The position numbers were made by a program, and so were the translations under genes. 8,257 bases of DNA from Clostridia bacterium. Its GTDB lineage: Bacteria > Bacillota > Clostridia > Oscillospirales > CAG-272. Positions 1 through 5,918 of this stretch are shown piece after piece. The notes under the pieces were generated by a model. That model worked only from the letters and a program-made list of their open reading frames with translations. It was not told where the DNA came from and searched no databases. Position 1 is the first letter of the stretch; each line of letters opens with the position of its first letter. Where the stretch lies: the NCBI GenBank assembly GCA_024408015.1, contig JAKSVJ010000042.1, positions 1 through 8,257 on the forward strand. Direction: 5' to 3'.

Positions 1-369
1 AATATCGCCTGTAATTACACCTATTCCATATGTTGCAACTGTTAACCCTATGGCTACAGCCATGAGTTTAAAACCTCTTTTTAGGTTGCTTTTTGAGAAT
101 GAACAACATATACCAGTGAGACCCAAGAACACAAATAAGATAAACTGTCTAAATACAACTCTTACGTCCCAGTTCCAATAGTTTCTGGCAAATCTCACAA
201 GTTCCCTTGTGAATTCAGTTTTTCCATAATCATAAAAGAAATACCCCATCATATCATAGCAGTCATACATAAAATGATCAAAAATCATAAAAAGTACGGC
301 TATTCCTCGTAATATATCAAGTTCAGGAGCTCTTTTAGATAACTTTAATAACTTCTCTTCTTTAGTCAT
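1..369 (-). CDS. DUF1624 / heparan-alpha-glucosaminide N-acetyltransferase-like membrane protein, 3' part cut by window edge
   Basis: The visible 123 residues are the N-terminal part; the rest lies beyond base 1. Residues 13-22 (RAPELDILRG) followed by a hydrophobic helix and a D31-H32 pair match the opening of the DUF1624/HGSNAT_cat family, multi-pass membrane proteins related to acetyl-CoA-dependent acyltransferases. Further hydrophobic segments lie at about 20-36, 72-90 and 101-120. A short soluble stretch rich in Tyr, Trp and Arg (about 45-70) sits between the first two, probably outside the membrane. The ATG is preceded by AAGGA six bases upstream and a good promoter at 396-424, so the start is well supported. 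Substrate is unknown; bacterial members are mostly uncharacterised. It is separated from the upstream SDR gene by a terminator, so it is its own transcription unit. Confidence 0.8.
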   Translation of the reverse strand, partial: MTKEEKLLKLSKRAPELDILRGIAVLFMIFDHFMYDCYDMMGYFFYDYGKTEFTRELVRFARNYWNWDVRVVFRQFILFVFLGLTGICCSFSKSNLKRGFKLMAVAIGLTVATYGIGVITGDI

Positions 370-395
370 TTTTAATCCTTAGATTGTTTTTTCAC

Positions 396-424
396 ATTGT
401 ACCACAAATAAAGCACATTTGCAA
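396..424 (-). promoter_or_regulatory. sigma-A-type promoter of the DUF1624 gene
   Basis: Read on the minus strand, a TTGCAA -35 box (419-424) and a TACAAT -10 box (396-401) are separated by exactly 17 bases. It lies just downstream of the SDR terminator and 26 bases before the ATG at 369. Confidence 0.7.
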
Positions 425-465
425 TTGCGCGAAATAAGTAAACCTTAGTCACAAGTAAAAAAAGA

Positions 466-487
466 GACTGTGAAAAAATTCACAGTC
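466..487 (-). terminator. intrinsic terminator downstream of the SDR gene
   Basis: A perfect 9-bp stem, GACTGTGAA / TTCACAGTC, closes a 4-base loop. On the minus strand it is followed by TCTCTTTTTTT, so it ends SDR transcription. A T-run also follows on the plus strand, but no plus-strand gene lies to its left. Confidence 0.85.
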
Positions 488-505
488 CCAAATTTTTTGT
501 AAAAG

Positions 506-524
506 ATTTAGTCTTAGACTAAAT
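506..524. other. short perfect hairpin overlapping the SDR stop codon
   Basis: ATTTAGTC and GACTAAAT form an 8-bp perfect inverted repeat around TTA, touching the last base of the SDR stop codon. No strong T-run follows it on the minus strand, so it is not a full terminator. It could protect the transcript 3' end ahead of the real terminator 20 bases further on. Confidence 0.5.
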
Positions 525-1297
525 TACATACATGTGTAACCACCGTCAACAGGAATGATAACACCGTTAACGTATGAAGAACATCTTGATGAAAGGAAGA
601 GTGCAGCTGTATCAAGTTCGCCTTCGTTGCCGTAACGTGAAAGTGGAATCATTGTGTTAGCGTATGCTTTGAAGAAGTCACTGTTAAGTGTATCTACTGT
701 AAGTGGTGTGTAGAAGTATCCTGGGCAGATAGCTTTTACATTGATACCCTTCTGGCCCCATTCAGCAGCAAGTGCTCTTGTGTAGTTAACAACGCCACCC
801 TTAGCAGCATGGTAAGCTGATGAAGGAGCAATCTTGTTACCAACAAGACCGTACATAGAAGCGATATTGATGATTCTACCGTAACCAGCAGGAATCATAG
901 CTTTCTTAGCTACTGCACGAGCGAATTTGAATGTACCAATAAGGTCGATATTAACTTCTCTGAAGAATGTTTCGTCTGACATTTCTTCAGCTGGTTCAAC
1001 GCCACCTGTACCAGCGTTGTTGATAAGGATATCAACTCTGCCGAATTTTGCCATAACTGTGTCAACAGCAGCATTTACAGCGTCTGTATCTGTGATATCA
1101 GCAGCAACGCCGATAGCTTCAACGCCGTATTCTTTTGTGATTTCTGCAGCTACTTCGTCGATAAGGTTCTGACGTCTAGCAACAGCAACAATTTTACAAC
1201 CCTGGCTTGCGAGAGCTTTTGCCATCTGTACGCCAAGACCTGTTGAACAACCTGTTACGATTGCAACATTACCAGTGAGATCAAAATAATTTTTCAT
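524..1297 (-). CDS. SDR-family NAD(P)-dependent oxidoreductase, gluconate 5-dehydrogenase-like
   Basis: This 257-aa cytosolic classical short-chain dehydrogenase/reductase has the full set of family motifs: cofactor-binding TGCSTGLG (15-22), structural NNAG (93-96), Asn117, catalytic Ser147 and the Tyr162-x3-Lys166 pair (YHAAK). The C-terminal DGG (251-253) is also typical. After the second beta strand the sequence has Arg41-Arg42 and no acidic residue, which in this family favours NADP(H). The overall look is closest to gluconate 5-dehydrogenase and 3-oxoacyl-ACP reductase-like members, so a sugar acid or keto sugar is a reasonable guess, but the substrate cannot be read from sequence. The ATG is preceded by AAGGAG and a promoter at 1346-1373. 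No sugar-acid kinase or transporter adjoins it, so the pathway is unsupported by context. Confidence 0.88.
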   Translation of the reverse strand: MKNYFDLTGNVAIVTGCSTGLGVQMAKALASQGCKIVAVARRQNLIDEVAAEITKEYGVEAIGVAADITDTDAVNAAVDTVMAKFGRVDILINNAGTGGVEPAEEMSDETFFREVNIDLIGTFKFARAVAKKAMIPAGYGRIINIASMYGLVGNKIAPSSAYHAAKGGVVNYTRALAAEWGQKGINVKAICPGYFYTPLTVDTLNSDFFKAYANTMIPLSRYGNEGELDTAALFLSSRCSSYVNGVIIPVDGGYTCM

Positions 1298-1345
1298 TTT
1301 AATTTCTCCTTGTGTTTTAATGGAATTTTTATCTTTTATAATTTG

Positions 1346-1373
1346 ATTATATCATTAATGCTAACAATTGCAA
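1346..1373 (-). promoter_or_regulatory. promoter of the SDR gene
   Basis: On the minus strand, TTGCAA (1368-1373) and a consensus TATAAT (1346-1351) are spaced by 16 bases, about 50 bases before the SDR start codon. Confidence 0.75.
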
Positions 1374-1391
1374 ATATATAATATAAAATGC

Positions 1392-1416
1392 CCGTATATC
1401 AATTTTGATATAACGG
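1392..1416. promoter_or_regulatory. 25-bp palindrome upstream of the SDR promoter, candidate operator
   Basis: TATATCAA and TTGATATA are perfect 8-bp arms around TT, flanked by CCG on the left and CGG (after one unpaired A) on the right. It sits about 18 bases upstream of the SDR -35 box and just beyond the glyA terminator, a position that suits an activator site. No T-run follows the stem closely on the minus strand. The binding protein is unknown. Confidence 0.5.
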
Positions 1417-1447
1417 TATATTTTTTTTGCATCTTTTAACAAAAAAC

Positions 1448-1470
1448 AAGGCATTCTTTAAAAATGCCCT
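1448..1470 (-). terminator. intrinsic terminator of glyA
   Basis: On the minus strand GGCATT pairs with AATGCC (1463-1468 with 1450-1455), extended by one G-U and one A-U pair, and is followed by TTGTTTTTTG. It lies 13 bases beyond the glyA stop codon. Confidence 0.8.
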
Positions 1471-1482
1471 GCTCTCATCTTG

Positions 1483-2733
1483 TTAAATTATGTCATTTGC
1501 GTATATTGGATGGCTATCACAGAGTTCTTGAACTTTAGCCATAACTCTTTCATATGCAGCCTCTTTATTGTTAATAATATCAGTAATAAGGTCAGCAACA
1601 AGTTCGCAGTCTTTTTCATTAAAGCCACGAGATGTAACAGCTGGTGTTCCTACTCTAATACCACTTGTAATAAATGGTGATGTTGTCTCAAAAGGAATAG
1701 TGTTCTTGTTAACTGTAATATGTACAGCGTCAAGCATTGCTTCAAGTTCTTTTCCTGTCATATTCTTATCTCTAAGGTCAACAAGCATCACGTGATTGTC
1801 TGTGCCACCAGAAACAAGTTTTATACCATTTTCAGTAAATCTCTTTGCCATAGCTGCAGCATTTTTTACAATTTGAGCTTGATATGCTTTAAATTCATCG
1901 CTCATAGCTTCTTTGAAACATACAGCTTTACCAGCAATAACGTGCATCAAAGGACCACCCTGTGAACCTGGGAATACAGCTTTATCGATTGCCTTAGCAT
2001 ACTGCTCTTTACACATAATAGCGCCACCACGAGGGCCTCTTAGAGTCTTGTGTGTAGTTGTTGTAACGAAATCTGCATATGGAACTGGTGATGGGTGTAG
2101 TCCTGCAGCAACAAGGCCTGCAATATGAGCTATATCAACCATCATATATGCGCCAACTTTGTCGCAAATTTCTCTTATACGTTTAAAGTCAATTATTCTT
2201 GGATAAGCACTAGCACCTGATACAATCATCTTTGGCTTGCATTCAAGAGCAATCTTTTCCATCTCATCATAATCAATTGCTTCTGTCTTTTCAGATACAC
2301 CATAAGGAACGATGTTATATGTAACACCAGAAAAGTTAACTGGGCTACCATGTGTCAAATGTCCACCATGTGAAAGGTTCATACCCATAACTGTATCACC
2401 TGGTTTTAACATAGCAAAGTATACTGCAAAGTTTGCTTGAGCACCACTGTGTGGCTGAACATTACAATGATCACATCCAAAAATAGCTTTCATTCTATCT
2501 CTAGAGAGGTTCTCTACTATATCAACGTATTGACATCCACCATAGTATCTTTTACCAGGATAACCTTCTGCATATTTATTTGTTAAATGAGAACCCATAG
2601 CTGCCATAACAGCAGGAGATACGATATTCTCACTTGCGATAAGTTCAATATTGTTCTTTTGACGATTAAGTTCGAGTTCCATGGCCTCGTAAACTTCAGG
2701 GTCACATTTCTTAATTGTTGACATATCAACCAT
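1483..2733 (-). CDS. glyA: serine hydroxymethyltransferase
   Basis: GlyA is the PLP-dependent cytosolic enzyme that converts serine and tetrahydrofolate to glycine and 5,10-methylene-tetrahydrofolate, the main source of one-carbon units. The 416 residues cover the full family length. Visible hallmarks are IELIASEN (29-36), the substrate and folate region YPGKRYYGG (58-66), Asp200 and His203 of the PLP pocket, and the TTTTHKTLRGPRGG block in which Lys229 forms the Schiff base with PLP. Arg360 fits the residue that binds the substrate carboxylate. Start: GAGGTG lies about 7 bases before this ATG; a second ATG three codons in has no better site. It has its own terminator and a likely own promoter, and does not form an operon with the downstream SDR gene. 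No riboswitch was recognised upstream. Confidence 0.97.
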   Translation of the reverse strand: MVDMSTIKKCDPEVYEAMELELNRQKNNIELIASENIVSPAVMAAMGSHLTNKYAEGYPGKRYYGGCQYVDIVENLSRDRMKAIFGCDHCNVQPHSGAQANFAVYFAMLKPGDTVMGMNLSHGGHLTHGSPVNFSGVTYNIVPYGVSEKTEAIDYDEMEKIALECKPKMIVSGASAYPRIIDFKRIREICDKVGAYMMVDIAHIAGLVAAGLHPSPVPYADFVTTTTHKTLRGPRGGAIMCKEQYAKAIDKAVFPGSQGGPLMHVIAGKAVCFKEAMSDEFKAYQAQIVKNAAAMAKRFTENGIKLVSGGTDNHVMLVDLRDKNMTGKELEAMLDAVHITVNKNTIPFETTSPFITSGIRVGTPAVTSRGFNEKDCELVADLITDIINNKEAAYERVMAKVQELCDSHPIYANDII

Positions 2734-2769
2734 TTAAATCACCTCTTCAAGTTATTTTTTCACGTTATT

Positions 2770-2798
2770 AGTTTATCACAAAATTATCAATTAAACAA
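2770..2798 (-). promoter_or_regulatory. possible glyA promoter
   Basis: On the minus strand TTGTTT (2793-2798) and TAAACT (2770-2775) are spaced by 17 bases, ahead of the glyA start at 2733. Both boxes are only partial matches, but no better pair was seen in this AT-rich gap. Confidence 0.35.
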
Positions 2799-2913
2799 TT
2801 GACATTAATTCCAAAAAAATTACGGCAAATAAACTGTAAACACGTGAAAATAATGAAAAACGCTTGTAATTCTAAACAAATTAAATCTAAAGCCTTAAAA
2901 TTTCAAAAAAGTA

Positions 2914-2942
2914 TTGGCTATTTTTTTGAATATTGATATAAT
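2914..2942 (+). promoter_or_regulatory. promoter of the aldo/keto reductase gene
   Basis: TTGGCT (2914-2919) and a consensus TATAAT (2937-2942) are spaced by 17 bases. The implied transcript starts near 2950, leaving a leader of roughly 65 bases before the start codon at 3014. Confidence 0.65.
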
Positions 2943-3013
2943 ATTCGTGAATAACAAAAACAAGCTCTCATCTAGTAATTTCACCATTGCAAAAACCAAA
3001 AAATGAGGTAAAT

Positions 3014-4201
3014 ATGATTTACAGAAACGACAAATATGGCAATAAAATATCCCAACTTGGATATGGATGTATGAGATTCTCAAGAAAAGGTGCAGGAATT
3101 GACTTTGAACTTGCAAAAAGTGAGATCAAAACTGCTATTGATCAAGGAATAAACTACTTTGACACAGCATACATCTACCCTGGCAGCGAAGAATGCTTAG
3201 GACGCGCACTTGATGAACTCGGTATGAGAGAAAAAGTATCTATTGCGACAAAGCTCCCTCAATATATGGTTAAAACAATAGATGCCGTAAACAAAACATT
3301 CAATGAAGAGTTAAAAAGACTCAGAACTACATACATCGATTACTATTTGATGCACATGTTTACAGACTATGTTGAATGGGAAAAACTTGAATCCATGGGT
3401 ATAAAAGAATGGATCGAGGAAAGAAAAAAAGAAGGTTCAATCAAGAGTATTGGTTTTTCTTATCATGGTGAAACAGACATGTTTTTAAAGATATTGAATG
3501 CCTATGATTGGGACTTCTGTCAAATTCAATATAACTACCTTGACGAAAACAGCCAAGCTGGTAAAAAAGGTCTTCTTGCCGCTTATGAAAAAGGTATTCC
3601 TGTAGTTATTATGGAACCATTAAGAGGTGGTAAACTTGTTAATGTTCCTGAAAAAGCTAAGGAAGTAATGAAAGAAAGTGGAAGAGACTACTCCCCTGCT
3701 GAATGGGGTTTAAGATGGCTATGGAACCAAAAAGAAGTTACTTGCGTTCTTTCAGGCATGAATAGCCTTGATATGGTAAACGAAAACATCAAAGTTGCAT
3801 CAAGCGCAGAACCTGGCAGTTTCACAGAACAAGACATCGAAACAATCGATAAAGTTAGAAAAATAATCCGTGAAAAAGAAAAAGTTGGTTGTACTGGCTG
3901 TAGATATTGTATGCCTTGCCCTAAAGGTGTTGATATTCCAGGAAACTTCCATTTCTATAACCTTATGTACATGGAAGGCAAGAAAATGGCAGCAAGATTT
4001 GAGTTCGCTCAAAACATGGGTCTTAGAATCGAGCCAGGATTTGCTTCTCAATGCATAGGATGCGAAAAGTGTGAAAAACATTGCCCTCAGCATCTTCCAA
4101 TTAGAGAAAAACTCAAAGAAGCTGACAAGGCACTACGTCCTTTACCAATAAAAGTTGGTATCACAGTAGCAAGAAAAGTACTCGTTCACAAGAAGAAATA
4201 A
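3014..4201 (+). CDS. aldo/keto reductase with C-terminal double [4Fe-4S] domain
   Basis: The 395-aa protein joins an aldo/keto reductase TIM barrel (about 1-285) to a ferredoxin-like tail. The usual AKR tetrad is visible: Asp50 in YFDTAY, Tyr53 or Tyr55, Lys80 (ATKLP) and His114 (YYLMHMF). The tail has two cysteine sets: C293, C296, C299, C302 in a CxxCxxCxxCP pattern followed by KGVDIP, and C347, C350, C353, C357 in a CxxCxxCxxxCP pattern. This matches the 'predicted oxidoreductase, aldo/keto reductase family' group with Fe-S clusters (COG1453-like), common in anaerobic Firmicutes; physiological substrates are mostly unknown. The clusters suggest electron exchange with ferredoxin or a flavin carrier besides NAD(P)H, which is inference. 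Start: a TTG at 2987 opens the frame but has no ribosome site; the ATG at 3014 has GAGGT just upstream. Confidence 0.9.
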   Translation: MIYRNDKYGNKISQLGYGCMRFSRKGAGIDFELAKSEIKTAIDQGINYFDTAYIYPGSEECLGRALDELGMREKVSIATKLPQYMVKTIDAVNKTFNEELKRLRTTYIDYYLMHMFTDYVEWEKLESMGIKEWIEERKKEGSIKSIGFSYHGETDMFLKILNAYDWDFCQIQYNYLDENSQAGKKGLLAAYEKGIPVVIMEPLRGGKLVNVPEKAKEVMKESGRDYSPAEWGLRWLWNQKEVTCVLSGMNSLDMVNENIKVASSAEPGSFTEQDIETIDKVRKIIREKEKVGCTGCRYCMPCPKGVDIPGNFHFYNLMYMEGKKMAARFEFAQNMGLRIEPGFASQCIGCEKCEKHCPQHLPIREKLKEADKALRPLPIKVGITVARKVLVHKKK

Positions 4202-4234
4202 CACTACATCTAGATTTTTCAAAAAAAATTCACC

Positions 4235-4254
4235 ATACATTTTGTATTATTTTT
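4235..4254 (+). terminator. weak possible terminator after the aldo/keto reductase
   Basis: ATACA and TGTAT pair around TTT and are followed by TATTTTT. The stem is only 5 bp and AT-rich, so termination here may be inefficient; no other hairpin was found before the next promoter. Confidence 0.25.
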
Positions 4255-4264
4255 CCATTTTGCA

Positions 4265-4293
4265 TTGAAAAACATATCATTTTGTTGTAGAAT
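4265..4293 (+). promoter_or_regulatory. promoter of the small membrane protein gene
   Basis: TTGAAA (4265-4270) and TAGAAT (4288-4293) are spaced by 17 bases. An AAAGGAG ribosome site (4311-4317) and the ATG at 4326 follow. Confidence 0.65.
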
Positions 4294-4325
4294 GTATTCA
4301 CTAATTTCACAAAGGAGATACAAAA

Positions 4326-4595
4326 ATGGCAGCAGTTAGAAAATTCGTTAAAGAACATTGGATCATCAGCCTTATCATTACAATCATTGCTGGTAACCTT
4401 CTCGGTGGTCTTTACAGACTCGGCGGCAAAAACCAGATTTCAAAAATTTGCGGAATCATTCAGCTCGTTCTCTTCGTAGCTGGTATCGCTCTCGGCGCTT
4501 CTCTTGGCGTTGTAGGCTTCGTATTCTGGGTAGTTGAAATCATCGATATCGTTACTCTTATCATCAAACACGATATCACAGTTCTCGCTGACTAA
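4326..4595 (+). CDS. small hydrophobic membrane protein of unknown function (89 aa)
   Basis: The family is not recognised. A short basic N-terminus (Arg5, Lys6, Lys9) precedes a hydrophobic segment at about 12-30, a charged loop (RLGGKNQISK, 31-40), and then a continuous hydrophobic stretch from 41 to 80 that could be two closely packed helices joined near the glycine-rich 56-64. The total is therefore two or three membrane spans, ending in a short acidic tail. No cysteine pair, signal peptidase site or catalytic motif is visible. It has its own strong promoter, a good AAAGGAG ribosome site and a clear terminator, so it is an independent gene. Its codons are unusually rich in C-ending forms (ATC, CTC, TTC, GTA/GTT for Val), unlike its AT-rich neighbours, which suggests high expression. 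A stress-related or structural membrane role is possible but unsupported. Confidence 0.8.
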   Translation: MAAVRKFVKEHWIISLIITIIAGNLLGGLYRLGGKNQISKICGIIQLVLFVAGIALGASLGVVGFVFWVVEIIDIVTLIIKHDITVLAD

Positions 4596-4614
4596 TTTTG
4601 AGAATATAAAAAAG

Positions 4615-4642
4615 CACGGGCCAATCGGTCCGTGATTTTTTT
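4615..4642. terminator. bidirectional terminator between convergent genes
   Basis: CACGGGCC and GGTCCGTG form an 8-bp stem (one G-T pair) around AATC. TTTTTTT follows on the plus strand and an A-run precedes it, so it also works on the minus strand. It serves both the small membrane protein and the operon ending at 4644. Confidence 0.92.
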
Positions 4643-4643
4643 G

Positions 4644-5291
4644 TTATTTTGAACTGAAGATAAATCTTTCGTACATATCCTTTGTTTCAGCTTTGTCCAT
4701 AAGTTTTGTAAACTGTTCAACTGTTGGAGAACCTTTTTCAAATAGGCCATCCACATACTCTTGAACAGGTTTTCTTTTTTCACTGACTTCGCAAGGTTTT
4801 GATTCAGCCATTATTTTCACAAAAGCTTCACAATAGTCTTTCATTACTTTATTGTATTCAGCTGATAGCTTTTTACCTTTCTTTGTAATGGTACCATTTA
4901 TTATTAGGTTTTGGAACCAATACTCTTTTCTATCAACATTTGGTAAATATGAATACTTCTCTTTCAATGTAGCAATTGACGGATAATCTCTTCCTGTTTC
5001 AAGAGTCAAATCATATGCTTCAATATAGAGTATATCATTACCCATAGCTGCCATCCTGTCAATACTCCAAAGCGGTGCATCAACGCACAATGGTGTAAAA
5101 ATGAGAGAATCCATTTTTATAAGACCAAACATACCACTCATTTTCACATAAGAGAACGAGCCTATACCTTTTACATCATATGATGAAATATCAAACTTCA
5201 TCATATTCTTTTTGATTAATGCGTATTTACCAACATTCTTTTGTGATACTTCATAGTTAGATTTAAGGAATTCAATAACTTCACTAATCAT
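4644..5291 (-). CDS. uncharacterised 215-aa protein, weakly bilin-reductase-like
   Basis: The protein is not securely recognised. It has no signal peptide or membrane span and looks like a globular alpha/beta protein. Its best lead is a loose resemblance to ferredoxin-dependent bilin reductases (PcyA/HY2 family): the central run of a hydrophobic strand, PLWSID (73-78), a short gap, then ILYIEAYDL (87-95) recalls the PLFGCD...ADL region of PcyA whose Asp is catalytic, and the C-terminal LMDKAETKDMYERFIF (197-212) recalls the family's closing helix with L..K......YM...LF. Length is slightly below the usual 240-300. This is pattern memory, not a computed match. Start: the frame opens at a TTG (5303), but GGAG at 5298-5301 lies six bases before the ATG at 5291, which is chosen. 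It starts 18 nt after the double-glycine peptide, so the two are probably co-transcribed and may act together. Confidence 0.75.
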   Translation of the reverse strand: MISEVIEFLKSNYEVSQKNVGKYALIKKNMMKFDISSYDVKGIGSFSYVKMSGMFGLIKMDSLIFTPLCVDAPLWSIDRMAAMGNDILYIEAYDLTLETGRDYPSIATLKEKYSYLPNVDRKEYWFQNLIINGTITKKGKKLSAEYNKVMKDYCEAFVKIMAESKPCEVSEKRKPVQEYVDGLFEKGSPTVEQFTKLMDKAETKDMYERFIFSSK

Positions 5292-5309
5292 GTTTAACTC
5301 CAATTTTTA

Positions 5310-5627
5310 TTAAAATTTACTGATGAATTCTTGATAAAGAATATTAACTCTATCGGAAATCTCTGGATGCTTTCCGTTAACATAACTCACAACTCCATTA
5401 AAACAATTCAAAGCTGCGTCAAGCTCTTCTAAATCTAAATGCATATTTAGAGTCTCAATTAGTTGTGCAAGATACATATCTTGGGCATTAGGATCTGGTG
5501 ATTTAATTGAAAATGCATCCTCTGCCAAGCCTGCTATTTCGCCTATGATGTCTTGCAGTCTTGACAATTCACTATCGCTAAAACCACCGCTTACCTTTTC
5601 TAAGTCTTTTTCATTTATTTCTTTCAT
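5310..5627 (-). CDS. double-glycine leader peptide, bacteriocin-type secreted precursor (105 aa)
   Basis: Residues 1-15 form a classic double-glycine leader: charged MKEINEKDLEKVSGG, with Leu9 and Val12 at the usual hydrophobic positions and Gly14-Gly15 as the cleavage site for a C39-peptidase ABC exporter. The remaining 90 residues are acidic and mostly predicted helical, with one cysteine (Cys75); they lack the GxxxG-rich hydrophobic core of class II bacteriocins and the Cys/Ser/Thr pattern of lanthipeptides. It may be an export substrate, a signalling peptide or an unusual RiPP precursor. No C39 transporter, immunity gene or kinase is in the window. An AAAGGAG ribosome site is seven bases before the ATG and a near-consensus promoter lies upstream. 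The leader call is firm at motif level; the function of the cargo is unknown. Confidence 0.85.
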   Translation of the reverse strand: MKEINEKDLEKVSGGFSDSELSRLQDIIGEIAGLAEDAFSIKSPDPNAQDMYLAQLIETLNMHLDLEELDAALNCFNGVVSYVNGKHPEISDRVNILYQEFISKF

Positions 5628-5705
5628 AATTTCACTCCTTTATTGTTTTTCAAACATATATACGAAAAAAACAAATCAATGGATACATTTTTTTTGTTTT
5701 TTTTA

Positions 5706-5734
5706 TATATATAGTTTTTTTAAAAGTTTGTCAA
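5706..5734 (-). promoter_or_regulatory. promoter of the double-glycine peptide operon, at the element junction
   Basis: On the minus strand a perfect TTGACA (5729-5734) and TATATA (5706-5711) are spaced by 17 bases. The two leading T bases of the -35 box are the outermost bases of the left inverted repeat; GACA comes from the flank. A long A/T-rich leader of about 80 bases follows before the start codon. Confidence 0.75.
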
Positions 5735-5857
5735 TGATTAGAGCGTCAAAAGGTATCCTTTTTAGCTCTTGTGAATGTTAAACCACCCACATGCTAGGTC
5801 ACGACGCATTAGACAAAAAAGCAAACTTCGGCCTGCTTTTTTCCTTACATTTAATTT
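5733..5857 (+). repeat. left copy of the 125-bp inverted repeat
   Basis: By hand alignment it matches the right copy at 112 of 126 columns (12 substitutions, two 1-base gaps, about 89%). In order it holds the outer AATGATTAG end, a two-level hairpin (AGAGC 5740-5744 with GCTCT 5765-5769, enclosing AAAAGG-TAT-CCTTTT 5748-5762), a weak TGTG/CACA stem-loop, an invariant block (ACATGCTAGGTCACGACGCA), a TTCG-loop hairpin (5815-5842) and a CTTACATTTAATTT inner end. The inner CTTACATT loosely mirrors the outer AATGATTAG, so each copy might be a miniature element by itself. Confidence 0.9.
5815..5842. terminator. bidirectional terminator in the left repeat, ends the ATPase transcript
   Basis: AAAAAAGCA pairs perfectly with TGCTTTTTT over 9 bp. 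The interior has a C-TTCG-G loop with two A-C mismatches below it. On the minus strand a T-run closes the stem, about 75 bases beyond the ATPase stop codon. Confidence 0.75.
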
Positions 5858-5918
5858 GGATCTTTTATCACCAATATGTTCTTAAATGTATTTAAACTAC
5901 AACTAAACTTGGTTTCCT

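Noticed and set aside
1480..2128. Plus-strand reading frames opposite glyA
   Set aside because: They are low-complexity antisense frames of a highly conserved enzyme and have no ribosome sites.
2734..2913. Riboswitch upstream of glyA
   Set aside because: No glycine, THF or SAM riboswitch core was recognisable; the stretch is AT-rich with little pairing.
2987..3013. TTG start of the aldo/keto reductase
   Set aside because: There is no ribosome site before it, while the ATG at 3014 has GAGGT at the right distance.
5292..5303. TTG start of the 215-aa protein
   Set aside because: The GGAG ribosome site overlaps this TTG and is correctly spaced for the ATG at 5291.
5680..5712. T-rich tract and TATATATATA as a replication or recombination signal
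   Set aside because: It is explained by the -10 region and AT-rich leader of the double-glycine peptide promoter.
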